DNA of 53,889 nucleotides from Basidiobolus heterosporus B8920 (GCA_000697455.1 JNET01033765.1:1-53889), one strand, 5' to 3'; shown: positions 1 through 13,278, counted from the stretch's first letter. Numbers and translations: made by a program. Notes: generated from the letters alone by a model not told the origin.

Positions 1-1494
1 CTTAATGTTTTATTGTAATAAAGAAAGGTATTTATACCTTTTGTTAGAACTAAACAAAGAAACTATTACATACTATTCTAGAGGGTTCTAAGAACATACT
101 GTAGAAGTTTAGCTCATTTGGACATGTTTAAGATTTTTCATAAATCCAACATTTCATAATCTTGTAATTAATCCAAATTGATGTTACGCATTTCAACTTT
201 GACAAATATCTCATAAATACAAAATATAAGTTATATACCTAATTATATGAATACTTAGGTGCTAAACTAACTTAATTTCAACAAATTCAACAGAAACCCT
301 AAGTGTACAATTGAACAAACTTTACACAAGATACAGATTGTCTAAATGGACAATAAATATTGATAATAAAATAATTGATTCAATCTCAATAGGTCTTTGT
401 GAAGAGATATGTTAAAGCTACCAAACCACTTATTAAGGGGGAAAGTGCAAGTTACTTGGTCTTCATGCAACTAAGAATCAATCATGAAGACTATTAAAAT
501 GAAAAAATTGTATTCATTAGTGGCTAATCATATTTTCCAGAACAGGAGACTAACTATTAGTAACTCTTGAATATACGCAGTAAGGGAACTGCTCCTTATT
601 AAGCGTAAACAGACACTCCTCACACTTCCCTCTATAGCCAACAAACTATATCTCATCAACCAGCTTGGTATTAGTAGTAAGGAATGCACCTTATACACAA
701 TTCTGTCAAGTACAGTTTTAAGGATTCAATTGCCAATATTCACATAATTTAGCATCAAATTATTCATACTAAATCTTACCCTTATTTTACTTATCAATTT
801 CTCCTCACCCAAAACTCACACTTGAGTTTTATTTAGAAGTACCCAGATTACTTGACTTTTGAAAACATGACTAAATGACGCCAACCTTTGCACGCATATT
901 CCTAGGACCTTCTTTAACACATTCTACAAGCTTCTTAGCTTACTTCTTTACATCCAGTAAATCTAAAAGTAAAAACCACACTCTTCTAAGCTGATATTAA
1001 TGCCTCAATCACACATACTCAGTATAAAGCTAGATGTTAGAGTAATGTGCTCCGACTACACTAGGATACAAAGAGAAAATATGTGACCAATAGTGAAGGC
1101 CTCACTAGTCCTAGACGAATCTCAATCTCATGAACAGTACAAAGTTGATGCTTTGCTTATTACTGTATCATTTAGAGTTGAGCATGGTTTTCTCTACACT
1201 ATTGGACGATTTTTCAACCACATTAGGGATAGGAAAAGTTGAAAGTGCATAAAAATACTTCATTCGATGTTCTTGCATATTTATTTGATGTGAGGAGAGT
1301 AGTTGCATACTGAGGGGCAAGTAGAGTTGAAATCTGTCGGTAAAACTACGTGATCCGGTCGATGTGAAATGAAGGAATCTAAAATATTGAATTGACTGGG
1401 CGAATAACTACTCGCATATTTAGAAGGATAAGGGTGGGACGAGAGTAGGGTTATGTTTACTAAGCATCACTTAATTAATATACAATGAACAGCA
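1..1494. other. Non-coding left flank
   Basis: I find no credible coding exon, RNA gene or long open frame. The only recognisable structure is one copy of a dispersed repeat at about 738-955. The right part is the 3' flank of the ILV6 gene. Confidence 0.6.
738..955 (+). repeat. Dispersed repeat, copy 1
   Basis: This stretch matches 50630-50865 in direct orientation, at roughly three quarters identity by eye. Shared landmarks in order include TTCACATAATTTAGC, CTCACCCAAAA, TACTTGACTTT and ACATATTCCTGGGACCTTC-like blocks. Neither strand has a long frame here, so it looks like a non-coding part of a mobile element (LTR or untranslated region) rather than a gene. The second copy lies next to copia debris, which suggests a retroelement origin. 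Confidence 0.75.
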
Positions 1495-2465
1495 TTAACC
1501 GGGTGGTAGCATGGTGGCATCCACCTGCTCACTCTGCTCGGAGTACTCTTCTTCCTCTTCTTCGTGGAAAGCCATTGACCGAGGCATTGCCATCATTCCA
1601 CTTCTCGATGCCTCCAGAATACCGAAAGGTCTGATAAGTTTCATGAATGCATCAATTCTACTTGACTTTCCGGGGATTTGAATGGTGACGCAGTCATTGC
1701 TAACATCTAGGAGTTGACCCTTGAACATGTCCGTTAGGCGATTCAGTGCGCTTAAATTTTCATGAGTTTTGAGAAGTTGCATTCCTGGAGTTAACTCAGC
1801 TTCAGGGCTGGGATCCCCGTGAATTATGGCGTGTTCGTGGTCCGCACCTAGAATGGAAACTTTTACTAAGAGCAACTCCCGCTCGACCATTTTGGTTTTT
1901 GTGTAGTCAAGAACAGCCCATACAGGAGTTAAATCTTCCAGCTGCTTCATAGCTTGTTCTACACCCGTATCCTGAGCGATTAGGACGATAGTCATCCTGG
2001 AAAGATCTGGTACTTCCGTTTTCGCCACTACAAGCGAGTCAATATTGAATCCTCGAGCGGCCAAGATCCCGGTCACACGAGACAAAACCCCAGGTTCATT
2101 TTGTACTAGGCAATTCAGTACGTGTCGGCTGACTGAGGTCGATGGTGCTGTAGGTGTGTTATATACAATGTTACTGACAGCTTCTTGAGCGCTGAGGGTC
2201 GGGAGATTCGGAAGAGGTGGAAGTTTCTTGAACCTTGGCTGAGGTTTATCTGCTTTCTGGACTCTTTTTTCGCCTGTAGAGGTCGAGTATAATTTTGAAA
2301 TATCAAAGCGGGTAATTGTCGGAGCGATACGTTGGGTGGTGGTGTGGTTCTGTAAATTTGTGATTAGGAGTCTGCAAGTGAATTTGGGGACTGTTCGATT
2401 AGACTTACCAGAGTTACCAAAGGTATTCTTTGACGCGTTGTTGCTCTAATTATAGACCAAACCAT
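1495..2465 (-). CDS. ILV6: Acetolactate synthase regulatory (small) subunit, mitochondrial
   Basis: Regulatory subunit of acetohydroxyacid synthase, the first common enzyme of valine, leucine and isoleucine synthesis. In fungi it acts in mitochondria and confers valine feedback on the catalytic subunit. Two exons, 2465-2409 and 2349-1495, give 303 residues, close to yeast Ilv6. A Ser/Thr/Arg-rich N-terminal stretch of about 90 residues fits a mitochondrial targeting leader. The ACT domain follows (HVLNCLVQNEPGVLSRVTGI, residues about 96-115, then GFNIDSLVV and a second half ending VWAVLDYTKTKMVERE). The C-terminal domain contains IQIPGKSSRIDAFMKLI and GILEASRSGMMAMPR, both typical of the family. 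The tail is acidic (six Glu in a row). The intron is placed at GTAAGT..TTTACAG; an earlier AG would put the frame out. The start in the short first exon is the least certain part. Confidence 0.9.
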
Positions 2466-3505
2466 GAGTGGATTGCTGTATGCGTGAATGCAGTGGAGTG
2501 ATTGATGTGGGTATATGTTGATCGAGAAGTAGAGTATTTATATGGCAGTTAACAAATTATGAGTCATCCTGAAGTGTCAGATGAAACGCCATTAAAGTAC
2601 GTCAATATACACCCAGCGTGTACCTAGTGTGTACCACTTGATACTCAAAGTCAGTCAATAGCTTCCTTTCTCTCATCCTCTACTTTTACCCCAGCCTCAA
2701 TTGGTATCACTGATGAGGATTTTAGGTCTTTGCATTTGTCCCACTCGATTCCTTAATAGGGGAAGAGCAGCGCATTTATGAACATGCGCTCAGTGTCACC
2801 CGAAGGAAACTGGTGTGTCAATACTCCAGTTTCTTCCCGTGGGTCAACTATTGAATTGATGATCTTATTCTAAACATCGATTCTGTTAGCCATCACGATG
2901 ACCATTACTGACTCTTAGGCTAACCCTAATGGCCTATCAACCTACCTTTAGCTTATTCCAATCATTGAACTGGCCCTGATATAGGTAAGTGTCCTTCACA
3001 TACACCTTGGCGCTTACGCACAATAGACTAACACTAACAATAGGCTTTACTTTAATGACGAATGATCTTCGCCTGTCTGGCTTACCCGTTACTGTACACG
3101 ACGCATGTATTTCCTGTGAGTTCGACCAACAGAATAGACACCATGTTTATGAAATCGGTGAATTTTGCTTTGTTTTTTTTGGAAAAGAACCATTTTTAAA
3201 GTACAATATGAAAAATAGATGAACAAAACGACCGTCATAGAAGTAACATAGAGGGTGATGACAAAGAACTGAAAGAATATGTAAGAGAAGGTGGCGGGAG
3301 AGTGAGTGAATAAGAGCATAAAGGTAAGATATTGCCGGTCTTTTCAGTCGGGAGTATTGGTGTTTATCACGAGAAACTAGTGACTACAATAGGCCAGATA
3401 GCTAAAACTGAAATAAATTTCGATAATCTATTGAAGGCAAGAGTTATCAAGTAATAGCATAAATAAGTTTTAAAGCTTGGTGTATCGTAGAAAAGTGTTC
3501 ACTAT
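2466..3505. other. Intergenic region between ILV6 and PSY2 genes
   Basis: Upstream region of ILV6 and 3' flank of the PP4 subunit gene. A TATTTATAT element lies at about 2535, within 100 bases of the ILV6 start. Short open frames are present but have no family features. Confidence 0.45.
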
Positions 3506-6500
3506 TCACTGTGTCGAGTCAATTGCCGTTTCTGTAGCTGCCACTGCCTCTACCTCTTTAGACACCTCCACGTTGGTGTGATTTGATTCTCCATTCGTTG
3601 ATTTCTCAGTTTCGCCATCTTCTCTGAGCTTCTTGTCATTTGCAATCCCGTCAACTCCATCTTCAGAGCGAGGGCGTTTTTCTCCTTTGTTAATCGCATT
3701 CTCGGACTCTTTTTCTGTGGTAATAGAATCTACTTTTGGCGAAACTTCATCCTCTTCCTCATCCGAATAATTTACTAGACCACCATTGGGTTTTGGTTTC
3801 TCTTCTGACGTTACGGGTGAGATGTTGGAACTAGGAGAGTCGGTACCTGAGTGGTCTGTACCTTCATCGTCATCAGAAGTATTAAAATAGGCCTCTTCAT
3901 CTTCGTCAAGGGTGGATGATTCCCAGGCGGTTTGGCCGGGTTGACGTCCAGAGCGGATTGATTCACTATAGGATGGTAATTCATAGTCATTAATATTGAA
4001 CGATAATAGAGATAATTAGGGGCCAATGAGAAACCTCTCAGTATTTGAAGCCACCGCATTGTTAGTGTTAATACTGTCGATATTTTGCTCATAACGTCTT
4101 TGGAGAAGTTTGAAAGTTTCCACATAATCCACTTGTTCTAGGCGTTCACCAAACTCTTTGACTATGTGATTGACAAGATTCGACGAGTTTTCCTAAAGTT
4201 TGAAATATTCGTATGAGTATGAGAATCTAATGCGATATGGTTTGTATCAGTACCTTTCGGATGAATTCAAAGAGCTCCAGGCAAGCAGAATTCACCAGGT
4301 TGTCGCGATTGCCGGTTTGCAATAGGGTATTGACCACCGGGGCGAACAAATTGAATTGGACCAGATGCTTGTTGTAGAATTCATCCTTCATGCCAACACA
4401 TGTTCTAATGAAACGAAGTGCAGCTATTTATCACGACAAACAGTGTTATTTAAATCACGTGTGTAAACAATAAAAAAGTTTAACTCGATTTACCAAGCTT
4501 CAAGTGTTTGTCGCGGCTTTTAAAGAGGGTTACGAATTTGGCACCGATGTTCGTGGAAAGCACAAAGTACTTGCTTCGGAACGTATGAGCTCGTATGAAC
4601 AGGCACATGAGCTCACACAAATGGAAGTATAAAGCTGACTGAGTTATATCAAACACTAGTTCTATATAGTGCCAGGGTAAATGGTTAATAGCATGAATTA
4701 AAGACATAAAACTAGAAACGAACCTTGATTGTCATCCTTGTAGTCCTCAAGATCTAATATGGGGGCAAACAGTTGCTTTATGAAGCGATCATAAAACAAT
4801 GTGAGCAACTCGTTGGCCTCAGGATCATTTTTCTGCTGCATTAAAGCCTTCGATAGATAGACAAAGCCTGTCAGCATCAACATATCCAAAACGCTCAACC
4901 TCAGTTATCTAGAAACACCATACCTCTGCCGGTCCAGTGAGCGAGTGTTCGCCAAACCCAGAACTTGTGTCTAGCAAGACCTTAATTAGCTCTGCATATT
5001 GTACTTTCACACCTATATCCTCATCCGCAATAAGACGTTCGATTACGGTCTCAATCAATGGCTTTCTTGATTGCTTGACTTGAGCTAGGATGTACGAGCG
5101 AACTAGATTAGGGTCGTGGTCCAGAATGGAACAAAGTATTTCTGCGCCGACAATTCTGACTGAAGAATCAGGATCAGGCAATGAGTAGTCGAAAATACAA
5201 AATAGGCCGTGTTGACTCAGAGCTCTATACAGCCCTGACCTACTCATCATCTGAAGATTTTTTGAGATCGCGCAGAATTGTTGAACAAAGAAAATTACAT
5301 CGCGCTTTCGTTCGCTAGACTCCTCTGGGTTATCCAAAATACCGAAAAGCTGTTTTAGGAACTCGTGATCGTGCTGTAGATGGTTGACGATATCTACGTG
5401 ATTAAAAAAGATCAAAGAGTTCAGAATCGAGAAAGTATTGTCATCTAGGATCCGTGCCAAGACCACATCTTTTAAATATTGCAAACGGAATGTTTGATGG
5501 ATTTTGCTTTCTACGGCCGGGTCTTTGATGGGAACAATCTAGTAGAAACAAAGACACTGAGGATTCGGTTACTTTATATCAGTTCTACATAGAATGAGCC
5601 GACCTGCTTATATTTGGAATTGTTGGCCAAGTATTCACGATGTTGCGCCTTGGCATTGGGATAGTCGGGGTCATCTAGAATAAGGCGTCTTTAGTAAGGT
5701 CGCGTAGAGAAGGGGTGAAATAGATAGCAGAGTATCCATACATTCCAACATTCCTACGACGCCAAGGATGATGTCGTCTTGAACGATATATTCGAATATG
5801 GCGTTCTCATTCAACAAAACTAAATGCGATGCGAACCAATAAAGCACATTTAGTGATCAGCTCTCACAAAGGACTACGTGGATAACAAGGAGCGCTCTTA
5901 CTTAAGCCTTTCATGATGTTACATAGTATATGCAAATCTTTAATATCGTCTAGATCTTCGCAAATTTCCAGAAGAGGAAGAAGTTTGTCTATATATTTCT
6001 TGATGAATCGATTACTCCGGTGTGCAAGCAAGCAATGGAATAAACGGTCAATTAAATACCTCTTGGATTACATAACTAACTAGATTGTCCCGGCCGTAAA
6101 CAAACCGACCAACTTGTTTCACTATTGCCTCTATCTCTGGTAAATTTGAGAGCTCCGGAGGGGGGAGAGTGATTGAGCTATCAGCAGAATCTTGGAAAAA
6201 CTCCGATGAGTTTGGATCTTAAAACGAAGAGAACGAGTGGTTAGCATCGATACGATGAAAGGTGAGTGGTTTTGAGAGTCAGGCCAACCTATTGGTGGAT
6301 CAGGAAGGCGTTTCTGCATATCCATGATCATATCCCTGAGCAGGTGAAGAGTAAGCTTGGATTAGAAACCTTTCTCTGGAATGACCGCCAACTACAAAGA
6401 AATATGCGACTTACCATACTTCAGCACAGCCTTCAGCTTCTTGAAAACTGAGAGCTAGATCTTGGCCGTCCGGTTCAGTCCACACAATCAAGGTTTCTTC

Positions 6501-6875
6501 AAAAAGTAATTGATAAGTCAAAAAGATGCCTTAGGTAGCCATTAAATCGCGTAAAAATCGACGTACCTTGCTGTTTCTGGTATACGTCTCCTTTAACCAC
6601 CTTTGAATTTAATAAAATTGGCGCATTTTCTTCCTCTGAGCGAACCAAGAGGTCCAATTCTTCTTTATCCTATCAAGGGCCGTGTTAATACGCTATATTC
6701 ATAATCATTGCGCGTGAAAGTGTAAACAGAAAAAAGGGGTCAGAAAACGAAAGGCTCATACAGATGAACATACCTCATAAAACATGCATACACAGTAGCC
6801 AGTTCCTTTGTCCTTCCAGGCGCTATCGTCGCCTAATTCGTAAACTTTCACACGTCGTTTCGTAGAGATTTCCAT
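3506..6875 (-). CDS. PSY2: Serine/threonine-protein phosphatase 4 regulatory subunit 3 (SMEK/Psy2)
   Basis: Targeting subunit of PP4, used in DNA-damage recovery and cell-cycle control. I assembled 14 exons, all phases consistent, giving 801 residues: 6875-6774, 6669-6567, 6496-6415, 6335-6289, 6217-6060, 5998-5902, 5819-5742, 5674-5604, 5538-4924, 4847-4724, 4634-4494, 4423-4254, 4192-4035, 3965-3506. The N terminus ([20 protein letters not shown]) is the EVH1/RanBD-like domain, including [20 protein letters not shown]. The SMEK (DUF625) domain starts near [15 protein letters not shown]. The ARM-type body has [33 protein letters not shown] and [20 protein letters not shown]. The tail is acidic with [12 protein letters not shown] and a basic KRPRSED, a likely nuclear signal, as in other Psy2 proteins. 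Small exon 4 and some acceptors rest on frame logic only. Confidence 0.93.
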
Positions 6876-8087
6876 TGTATATCTTATTGGAAGTTCGAGT
6901 TTGAAATATACTTGCTTCAATGATAAAGTGCGATCTAATTCTAATGTCGGAAAGAACTAGTAATATTGATGATGCATTCCCCCTTGGGTATTTGTAGAAA
7001 ATATTTCGTGAATCAAGAGGATTGTTTAGCTTTCCGTAGGTTCTACCAAGAAAATGGTCGAAAAAAGTTGTAGCAATCGCCTTTGGTATTGAAAAGTTGG
7101 AAGATGAGAATATCAAAATACTTTTGGAACAGAAGGGAAATGATTTTGATGTAAGATTTAAACTAAGACGAGCAAGAGTTTGGTAAGAAGAAAGATTAGG
7201 GTCAAGTCAGGATTACTGGAAAGATGGAAATGGAGAAATAATATTTTCGTCACAAAAAGTTCGTAGGTTTCTTGAACTAGTTAGGCGAAGGATCTTGAAT
7301 ACCGAAAAAAAGGATCGAGGTGCTTGGTGAATGTCTCTTTCCTCCAAGCTGGTAGAGTCAGAAAAAGACAGTTATATTAAAAAGACACATTCGTCGATTA
7401 ATCATAAATTTACTCTGAGAACATTGTGAATTTCGAATCAAAAAACAAATTTTGAAATTCCACAATCAAAAACCCCTTTATCCAGGAATCATGTTAGTTA
7501 TGTATCGAATATATCAGCATGTAAACTATTGAAAAATATCGATGTTTGGTCTTAGATAATGCTGATAATATATGCGAATTCGATTAGGATTTGTGCTGTA
7601 GTGTCTTAAAGCCAACTAAATTTTTCTGCCTCTAAAGTGTATATATGTATGTATATATGCTACATCTACTCAAGTATATTACGTTCATTACGCTTTGTGC
7701 TTAACTATCGTCAAGACTTGCTTTAGTCTAAAGATTAACTCATTATATCAAGACGTAATGTACAAATCCTTCATAAGGAAACAACCTGACGAGCTTAACA
7801 AACATTGGAGGGTTTTCTGTTTGATTGTACATAACCAAACGGGAATCTTATTGTATATGTGCGTAGTTACATTAGTACTGAAATAAAGAGTTGGGCACTG
7901 ATGAGTGAAACCATAGAACGAAACCTCATTACGGGAAAAGTCGCGCTAAATTACAGAATACAACTCGGAAGATACGCCAAGAAGTAAACTTTGAGAAGCA
8001 ACGATAAGTATGTAAATATCTAGAGAATTTGAATCCAATAAACAGTAAATAGTCAGATATTTTGTATGTCCAAAACTTGGCCCGAGA
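6876..8087. other. Intergenic region, no gene seen
   Basis: About 1.2 kb of AT-rich DNA. A TATATATGTATGTATATATG-type tract lies near 7640. Short open frames here lack codon or family support. Confidence 0.5.
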
Positions 8088-10966
8088 TCAACTCAGTAAG
8101 AATCTTCCGTCTACCAAGACCGAAGCACCTTTCTCTTGGTACTCTAACCACATCTGGATTTCATTGACTTCCACTAATACTTGTGCCACTATGTCGACCA
8201 CTAGAGTTCTATCTAATGATTCTCTAATGCGTTTATAACCATTCGAGTTGAATGCTAGAGGAAGTCTGGGGGTTTCAATCGTTTTACCTGGTGGAATAAT
8301 CATTGGAGACAGCCACCATGAATTTTGAAGATCTGCATCAATTCGCGCAATTGGTTGCGCCTCCACAGAGACTGTTGCATTGATGTACTTGATCGTTAAC
8401 GGTACTAATGGTAGAGGGTTTGAAATATCAGTTGTAAAGCTGCCAAACATCATGTGAAACACCGAGTTGGAGATCAAGCCTGAAGTAGATCCAGGTATCG
8501 ACACGACACTAGTGAAATTATTGAATGTATCAAACAGGATCGGGATCTCAGTTGTGTACTCATTGCCGACGATACCGAGAATGTTCTCAAAACCTATGTG
8601 ATGAGCTTTTAGAAGCAAGTTTACTAAACCATGTAAAGCCGGATATGTGGTTACCTGAAATATATCTGCTGAGTAAAGATTTGATGGCGGTACTGGTTTG
8701 TTCCTCACCAGTAACAAACAGACGCCCGAAGCAAGGAACATAATTTTCTCCAGGTTTGGCCTGAAACTCAGGAATAATCACCTGCCCAACTCGAACACCA
8801 CTGGAAACTATGTCAAACATCAAAACTCCCCAGCTAGAGGTCAAGTTTCCTGGATTATAGAGCCTCACCTCCGATTCAAATGAAAGGTCAGATTTGGCTT
8901 TGATAAAGTTTACTTTTGTAATGGACGGTGGCTGATCCTGAAAATTAGACAAACCTAAATGAAAGAGTAAAGACGGTTACACGCCATTTCGAGAGTTGAA
9001 TTGCATGCACTATTTTGAGTTACCAGTGATTGAGAAATTCCGGTCAAAGTCACCTAAATCCAAGTCAATCGTTCCTACCATAGTCTCTACCGAGACCGTG
9101 GTTGCCCCAGAGATACGATAAGAGCTATCCTTACCAGTAAATACTTGTTTTATCACATACCCAAAAAAGACCTTGTCCTCCAGGGGAAATAAAGGAACCT
9201 GCTTGAAATTCGCAGAAATAGTAACTAGGTCGCCCTCTATGCTACTTTCCGTCGGAAGTGACATCAACGCTAGCCGAGCAAAAGGCTTGCATTCTTCGCT
9301 ATCGACCTTCTGGTATATACACAGTTCGGAAAACTGGGAGAGGGATTTCACTTCCATTGGAAATGAGGTGGGCAGTTTGATTCTTGCTTGAGCAGATCCA
9401 CTTATAGCCGGCATCGATTCGATTTCAATAAACCTGCTGCTCACATCCTGCACATTCACGTCAGTTATCAATGCTTGCTCGGACCATCCGGAGACTGAAA
9501 CCGATGCTTGGATACGCTGTATTGCACTAGCTAACCACGGTGCAACAGTCTCCGATTTAGATCCACGGATTTCTACTGTGGTTTCTTCCCCTCTCAGATA
9601 GCGGGTCACGAATTCGGATATCATGTCAGGATTATGTTCAAGATAAGGCATCTCTCCCGATAGTAATATCTTGTTTTGCCCAGGCATTAACGGGCTATTT
9701 TTCGTCATAAGCTGGCCAAGATGGACACCATCGTAAAGCAAGTCAAAGGCAATGATGCCAGGGTAAATGGTCACATTTGATGGATTAGTCAAGGAGATCA
9801 CCGCGTCCGCGTGGATAGCACCCTCGTCATCGTATCCCGATAAATCCAAAACTGCCATATTTATGTGTTGGATACTTTTTAAACCTAGATTGTCAAATAG
9901 TCAGGAATACCATTCATTCCTTCCATTTGCATGTTAATCTATAATCACCACTTAGCTTGACATCCTTGGAAAAAGGATAGGTTTGGGCTTTTGATTCATT
10001 GTTGTGATTGCTGCGCAAACTCAAGTTTCCTTGTAAATTCCAGAGGAGACTTTCCGAAGTTACCAAATCGGAGGCGAACTCACTCATTGTACTAGGATCC
10101 TGGATATACAATGTGGAATTAACCATAAACCAGCCTGAATCCGGTCCTAGAATTGTCTCTGGTATATCGACTTTGCCTAAAAGCCTGCCTCGATAAAGTA
10201 CATTGATGGTAGTAGGCTCAGATATCAGTGAATATTCAGGGAAATCTGTGATAGATGCATTGGCTATGACTTGAAAGGAGGAGGATTGTAAGTGAGATAT
10301 AGAGGCTGAGCGAAGCGTTAGTTCGCTAGATTCAAGAATATTCTTTACAGGGCTGGGCCCTACTAATCGTATGGCTAACATGAAAAGGAGAAGTTGAGCC
10401 AAGAAGATTGCCAGTGTGATAAGAGCCCAACGCCAAATAAAAGAAAGTTTCTTCCACCATCCTTTTATACTTTGTGCGTATTCTTTCGAGAGATTCTCGA
10501 AATAAGAGAGCTCATGCCCACCAGATCTACGCTGATAACTGACCATATCCCTTCCGCTTCTTCTTGAAGCGCCTAAGAGTGGCGTATGCTCATTTTCCTC
10601 TCGCAAGCGTATGTCTTTCTGTTTCAAGTTATTTGTATGAGAATCACCGTTACACGCTGGCAAAGGTTGGTGTAAGGATTCTTGGATGCTAGGTAGGCTT
10701 TTGCTCGCTCTGCCATTGTTTGAAATATTGTATTGATGTTTGTGTGGGTCGATTGAAGATCCCTCAGCCAAGTTCAAGCACACCTCAAGATCAGTGTGTT
10801 GGCTGTTGTGACTTGCTTCCTCTGCTTTACTGGGATTTCTTTCACTCACTTGGTCAGACATGATATCCTTTTGATCACCAACTAATCCCTCATGATCCTC
10901 TCTAGAATTATCGGCATCATGTGATGACGTAAGGCTTGGTGGCTTTGATTGTATAGAAATTGGCAT
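8088..10966 (-). CDS. Single-pass membrane protein with DUF3712-like extracellular repeats
   Basis: Exons 10966-9949, 9884-9024 and 8954 onward are joined by introns with consistent phase. The first 180 residues are hydrophilic and Ser/Asn-rich. One hydrophobic segment follows at about residues 180-203 (WALITLAIFLAQLLLFMLAI). The rest is beta-rich and carries several N-x-S/T sites, so I infer a type II protein facing the vacuole lumen or outside. Two related blocks, each with a TNPSNVTIYPGIIAFD / YNPGNLTSSWGVLMFD motif, resemble the LEA-like DUF3712 family, which is often annotated in basidiomycetes as 'pre-rRNA processing protein' without proof. Near 8655-8715 the frame switches: either an intron (43 nt with a good donor, or 61 nt with a weak GTTACT donor) or a frameshift. 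The stop at 8088 belongs to the second frame, after GRFLLS. Function unknown. Confidence 0.75.
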
Positions 10967-11682
10967 GACTGGACAACGTAAAAAACTATTAAGACTGGAT
11001 ACACGAGTGCTTATAAATCAATCCCACTAAGCATCTACTAGGCATTTCCCAAGGGTTCGTATTTCTAAAAGAGATTCCTAATTGAAATCGATTATTCCAA
11101 AGAGCGGATGGATCCTTGATTAATCGGTCTCGGTATTTCCAAACTACTTACCACTTTCCACTTTCCACTTACGCCTATTATCTACCAAATACACCCCATC
11201 TAGCATCAAGAAATCAGTGTTACTCTAATCAGTCTGTTTTAATAGCCAGTAGAAAATAGCCTACTTCCCCTCCATATATTGGCGCCCTAGTTGGCAGAAC
11301 AATTACCCAAAGAGCAAAACGGTATCATGTTTGATTCCGTTATACTATCCATCACACAATCAAACGATTTGGAAAGATCGGCATTAACTGATCAACAACT
11401 AGCAATGCATAATTTTTTCTTTTTCCCATCAAGCCGACCTATTCTACAGATATTGAGTATCCAAATCGGAATATAGCTACTTACTAAGCGAAACATTTAT
11501 TGAATCTGGCCCACACGCACAAAAGGGTATCTGGATGGCTGTTAAGTAGTAACAAAGAGCTAGATTTCTCACAGATATACAATTACATTATGGTCTCTGT
11601 GATGAGCTCTGACTATGTCCGTCCAGCAAAGTCTTGGTGAGATATTGAATGGGTTGAGAGGGTGCATTTACTTGATCCGAAC
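10967..11682. other. Intergenic region
   Basis: Upstream flank of the DUF3712 gene and 3' flank of the kinase gene. I see no coding potential beyond a short chance frame at 11291. Confidence 0.5.
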
Positions 11683-13278
11683 TCAACCACTGCTCTTATA
11701 AACCTGATGTCTTTTATCCCTTCCCTCACTTAGATTGGTGATTGGTCTTTCGGAACGCTTTCCGTTATCATTTCGGGCTGACAAATTCCCATGGTTTGGT
11801 TTTGAAGCGGTCTGCGAGATGCGCCTTGGATCGTCCAAGGGTACCAAGAACGGATATAGTTTGTCGGGGAAAAGATTCGAGGGAAACATGTCAGCGATAA
11901 AAGGATGGCGCATAGCCATTCCGGGAGTAAGCCGTTTCGATGGATCATACAATAACAAACTTGAAATGAAATCCAGAAAGTTCGCATCGGTTGTTTTAAG
12001 AAGGCTGGCAATACTAACGCATAAGAAATTGATTTAGTAACTGTCGTTGCTTTACCACGTTAATCTTAATAACCTTTGAGTTGTGTAGCTTTTCGTAGCT
12101 TGATCGTCGTTTGAAGATTCAAGGAACTGTTCCTGGCAATATTTCCCATTTTTGAATACTTTTTTAGGAAATTTACCAAGAAGTCGTGACATCTCCCCCA
12201 TTATTTCGATACGAGTTATACTTTCAAAAAGCGTATGGCCCATCCAGGTCTCGCACAAGATGCAACCTGGCGATGTGACTTTAGTTTAGTGTTTAAATTG
12301 GGATTTAAATACATGAATGTCAGCATCTACCCAGAGACCACATATCAATTGGCAATCCAAAAGGAACGCCAAATAGTACCTAATAAATAATAGCTGTAAG
12401 CTTTGCATTCGTCTGTAGGCTAGTGTGTATATTACCTCGGGCGCTCTGTATTTCAGAGTTTGCACATTGTATGTGTTGTAATAGCACGACACTTCGTTAA
12501 TTCCTATCGAGTTTCCAAAGTCTATCATCTTAATGTCTAGAGAGTCAGCTGTTAACCAGTCGAAGAGTTAGGATTGAAATAGATGTACTGGAAGCTTGTG
12601 CAATTGGTTAACCTTGAGTGAACAATATGTTATCGGGCTTTAGGTCAGCATGTAGAACACCCAGCCTTGACAGCAAAAGCAGTGAAGTCACAAGCTGGCA
12701 TGTTATGCGACGAGTAATAGGAAGTCGACGAAGCTCCAGTTCACGTGGCGTATGCGAGGAATATGTTGTACTTAATTCTTCCAAGTGCGACAGTGTAACA
12801 GGGCCGCCTGACAGCCATTCAAGCACGATACAAATAAAGGATCCAAAATTGAAGGTGTCGAAAACTTGAATGATTTGAAACTTCCTCTCTTCGTTGAATA
12901 ACCATAGTTGTCGAAGTCGAATTATTTCCTATTATTATAGAAATATAGAAAGAATGGAATACCTTAGAATATCTGACTATAATTATTATCAAGGTACTAT
13001 CCAGGATACAGATACTGAAGAATGTAAAGAAACCACCGCAGGAAACGGATACTTACCGTGGCTGCTTGTTGGCTATGCCTATTGTGGAGTATTTTCAAGG
13101 CGACTAAACGCTTCTTTGGATGGTCTAAATCTTGAGCCAGTAATACTTGCGAGAAAGTGCCTTCACCTATTTTGTGAAGTATTGCATATCGTTTTCCCAA
13201 GACAAGCTCAGACTCGTGAAAGCTACCGTGAGAATTGAAGGTTTTTTCGAAAGCTGAAGCGTCGACTTGAGTTATCAT
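11683..13278 (-). CDS. CMGC-type (DYRK-like) protein kinase with HAD catalytic loop
   Basis: Six exons (13278-13057, 12928-12613, 12548-12436, 12379-12331, 12266-12056, 12013-11683) give 413 residues, essentially a bare kinase domain. Visible motifs: glycine loop IGEGTFSQV (38-45), catalytic Lys62 in VALKIL, catalytic loop HADLKPDN (167-174), DFG-type IDFGN with Asp189, activation segment QTLKYRAPE (209-217), and PIDMWSLGC and DPSKRLTPGMAMRHPF in the C-lobe. The QTLxYRAPE and PFGxPIDMWSLG signatures resemble the DYRK/HIPK branch of CMGC kinases. The usual Arg of the HRD motif is Ala, so activation should not need the RD-pocket phosphorylation. The C-terminal 60 residues are basic and low-complexity. 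The exact subfamily is not recognised. Confidence 0.85.

Noticed and set aside
4493-4723. Open frame running through a PSY2 intron and exon
   Set aside because: The part upstream of the acceptor at 4635 is not family-like; splicing to [14 protein letters not shown] restores the SMEK sequence.
12618-13238. Plus-strand frames across the kinase gene
   Set aside because: Antisense of kinase exons whose motifs (HADLKPDN, IGEGTFSQV) are unambiguous on the minus strand.
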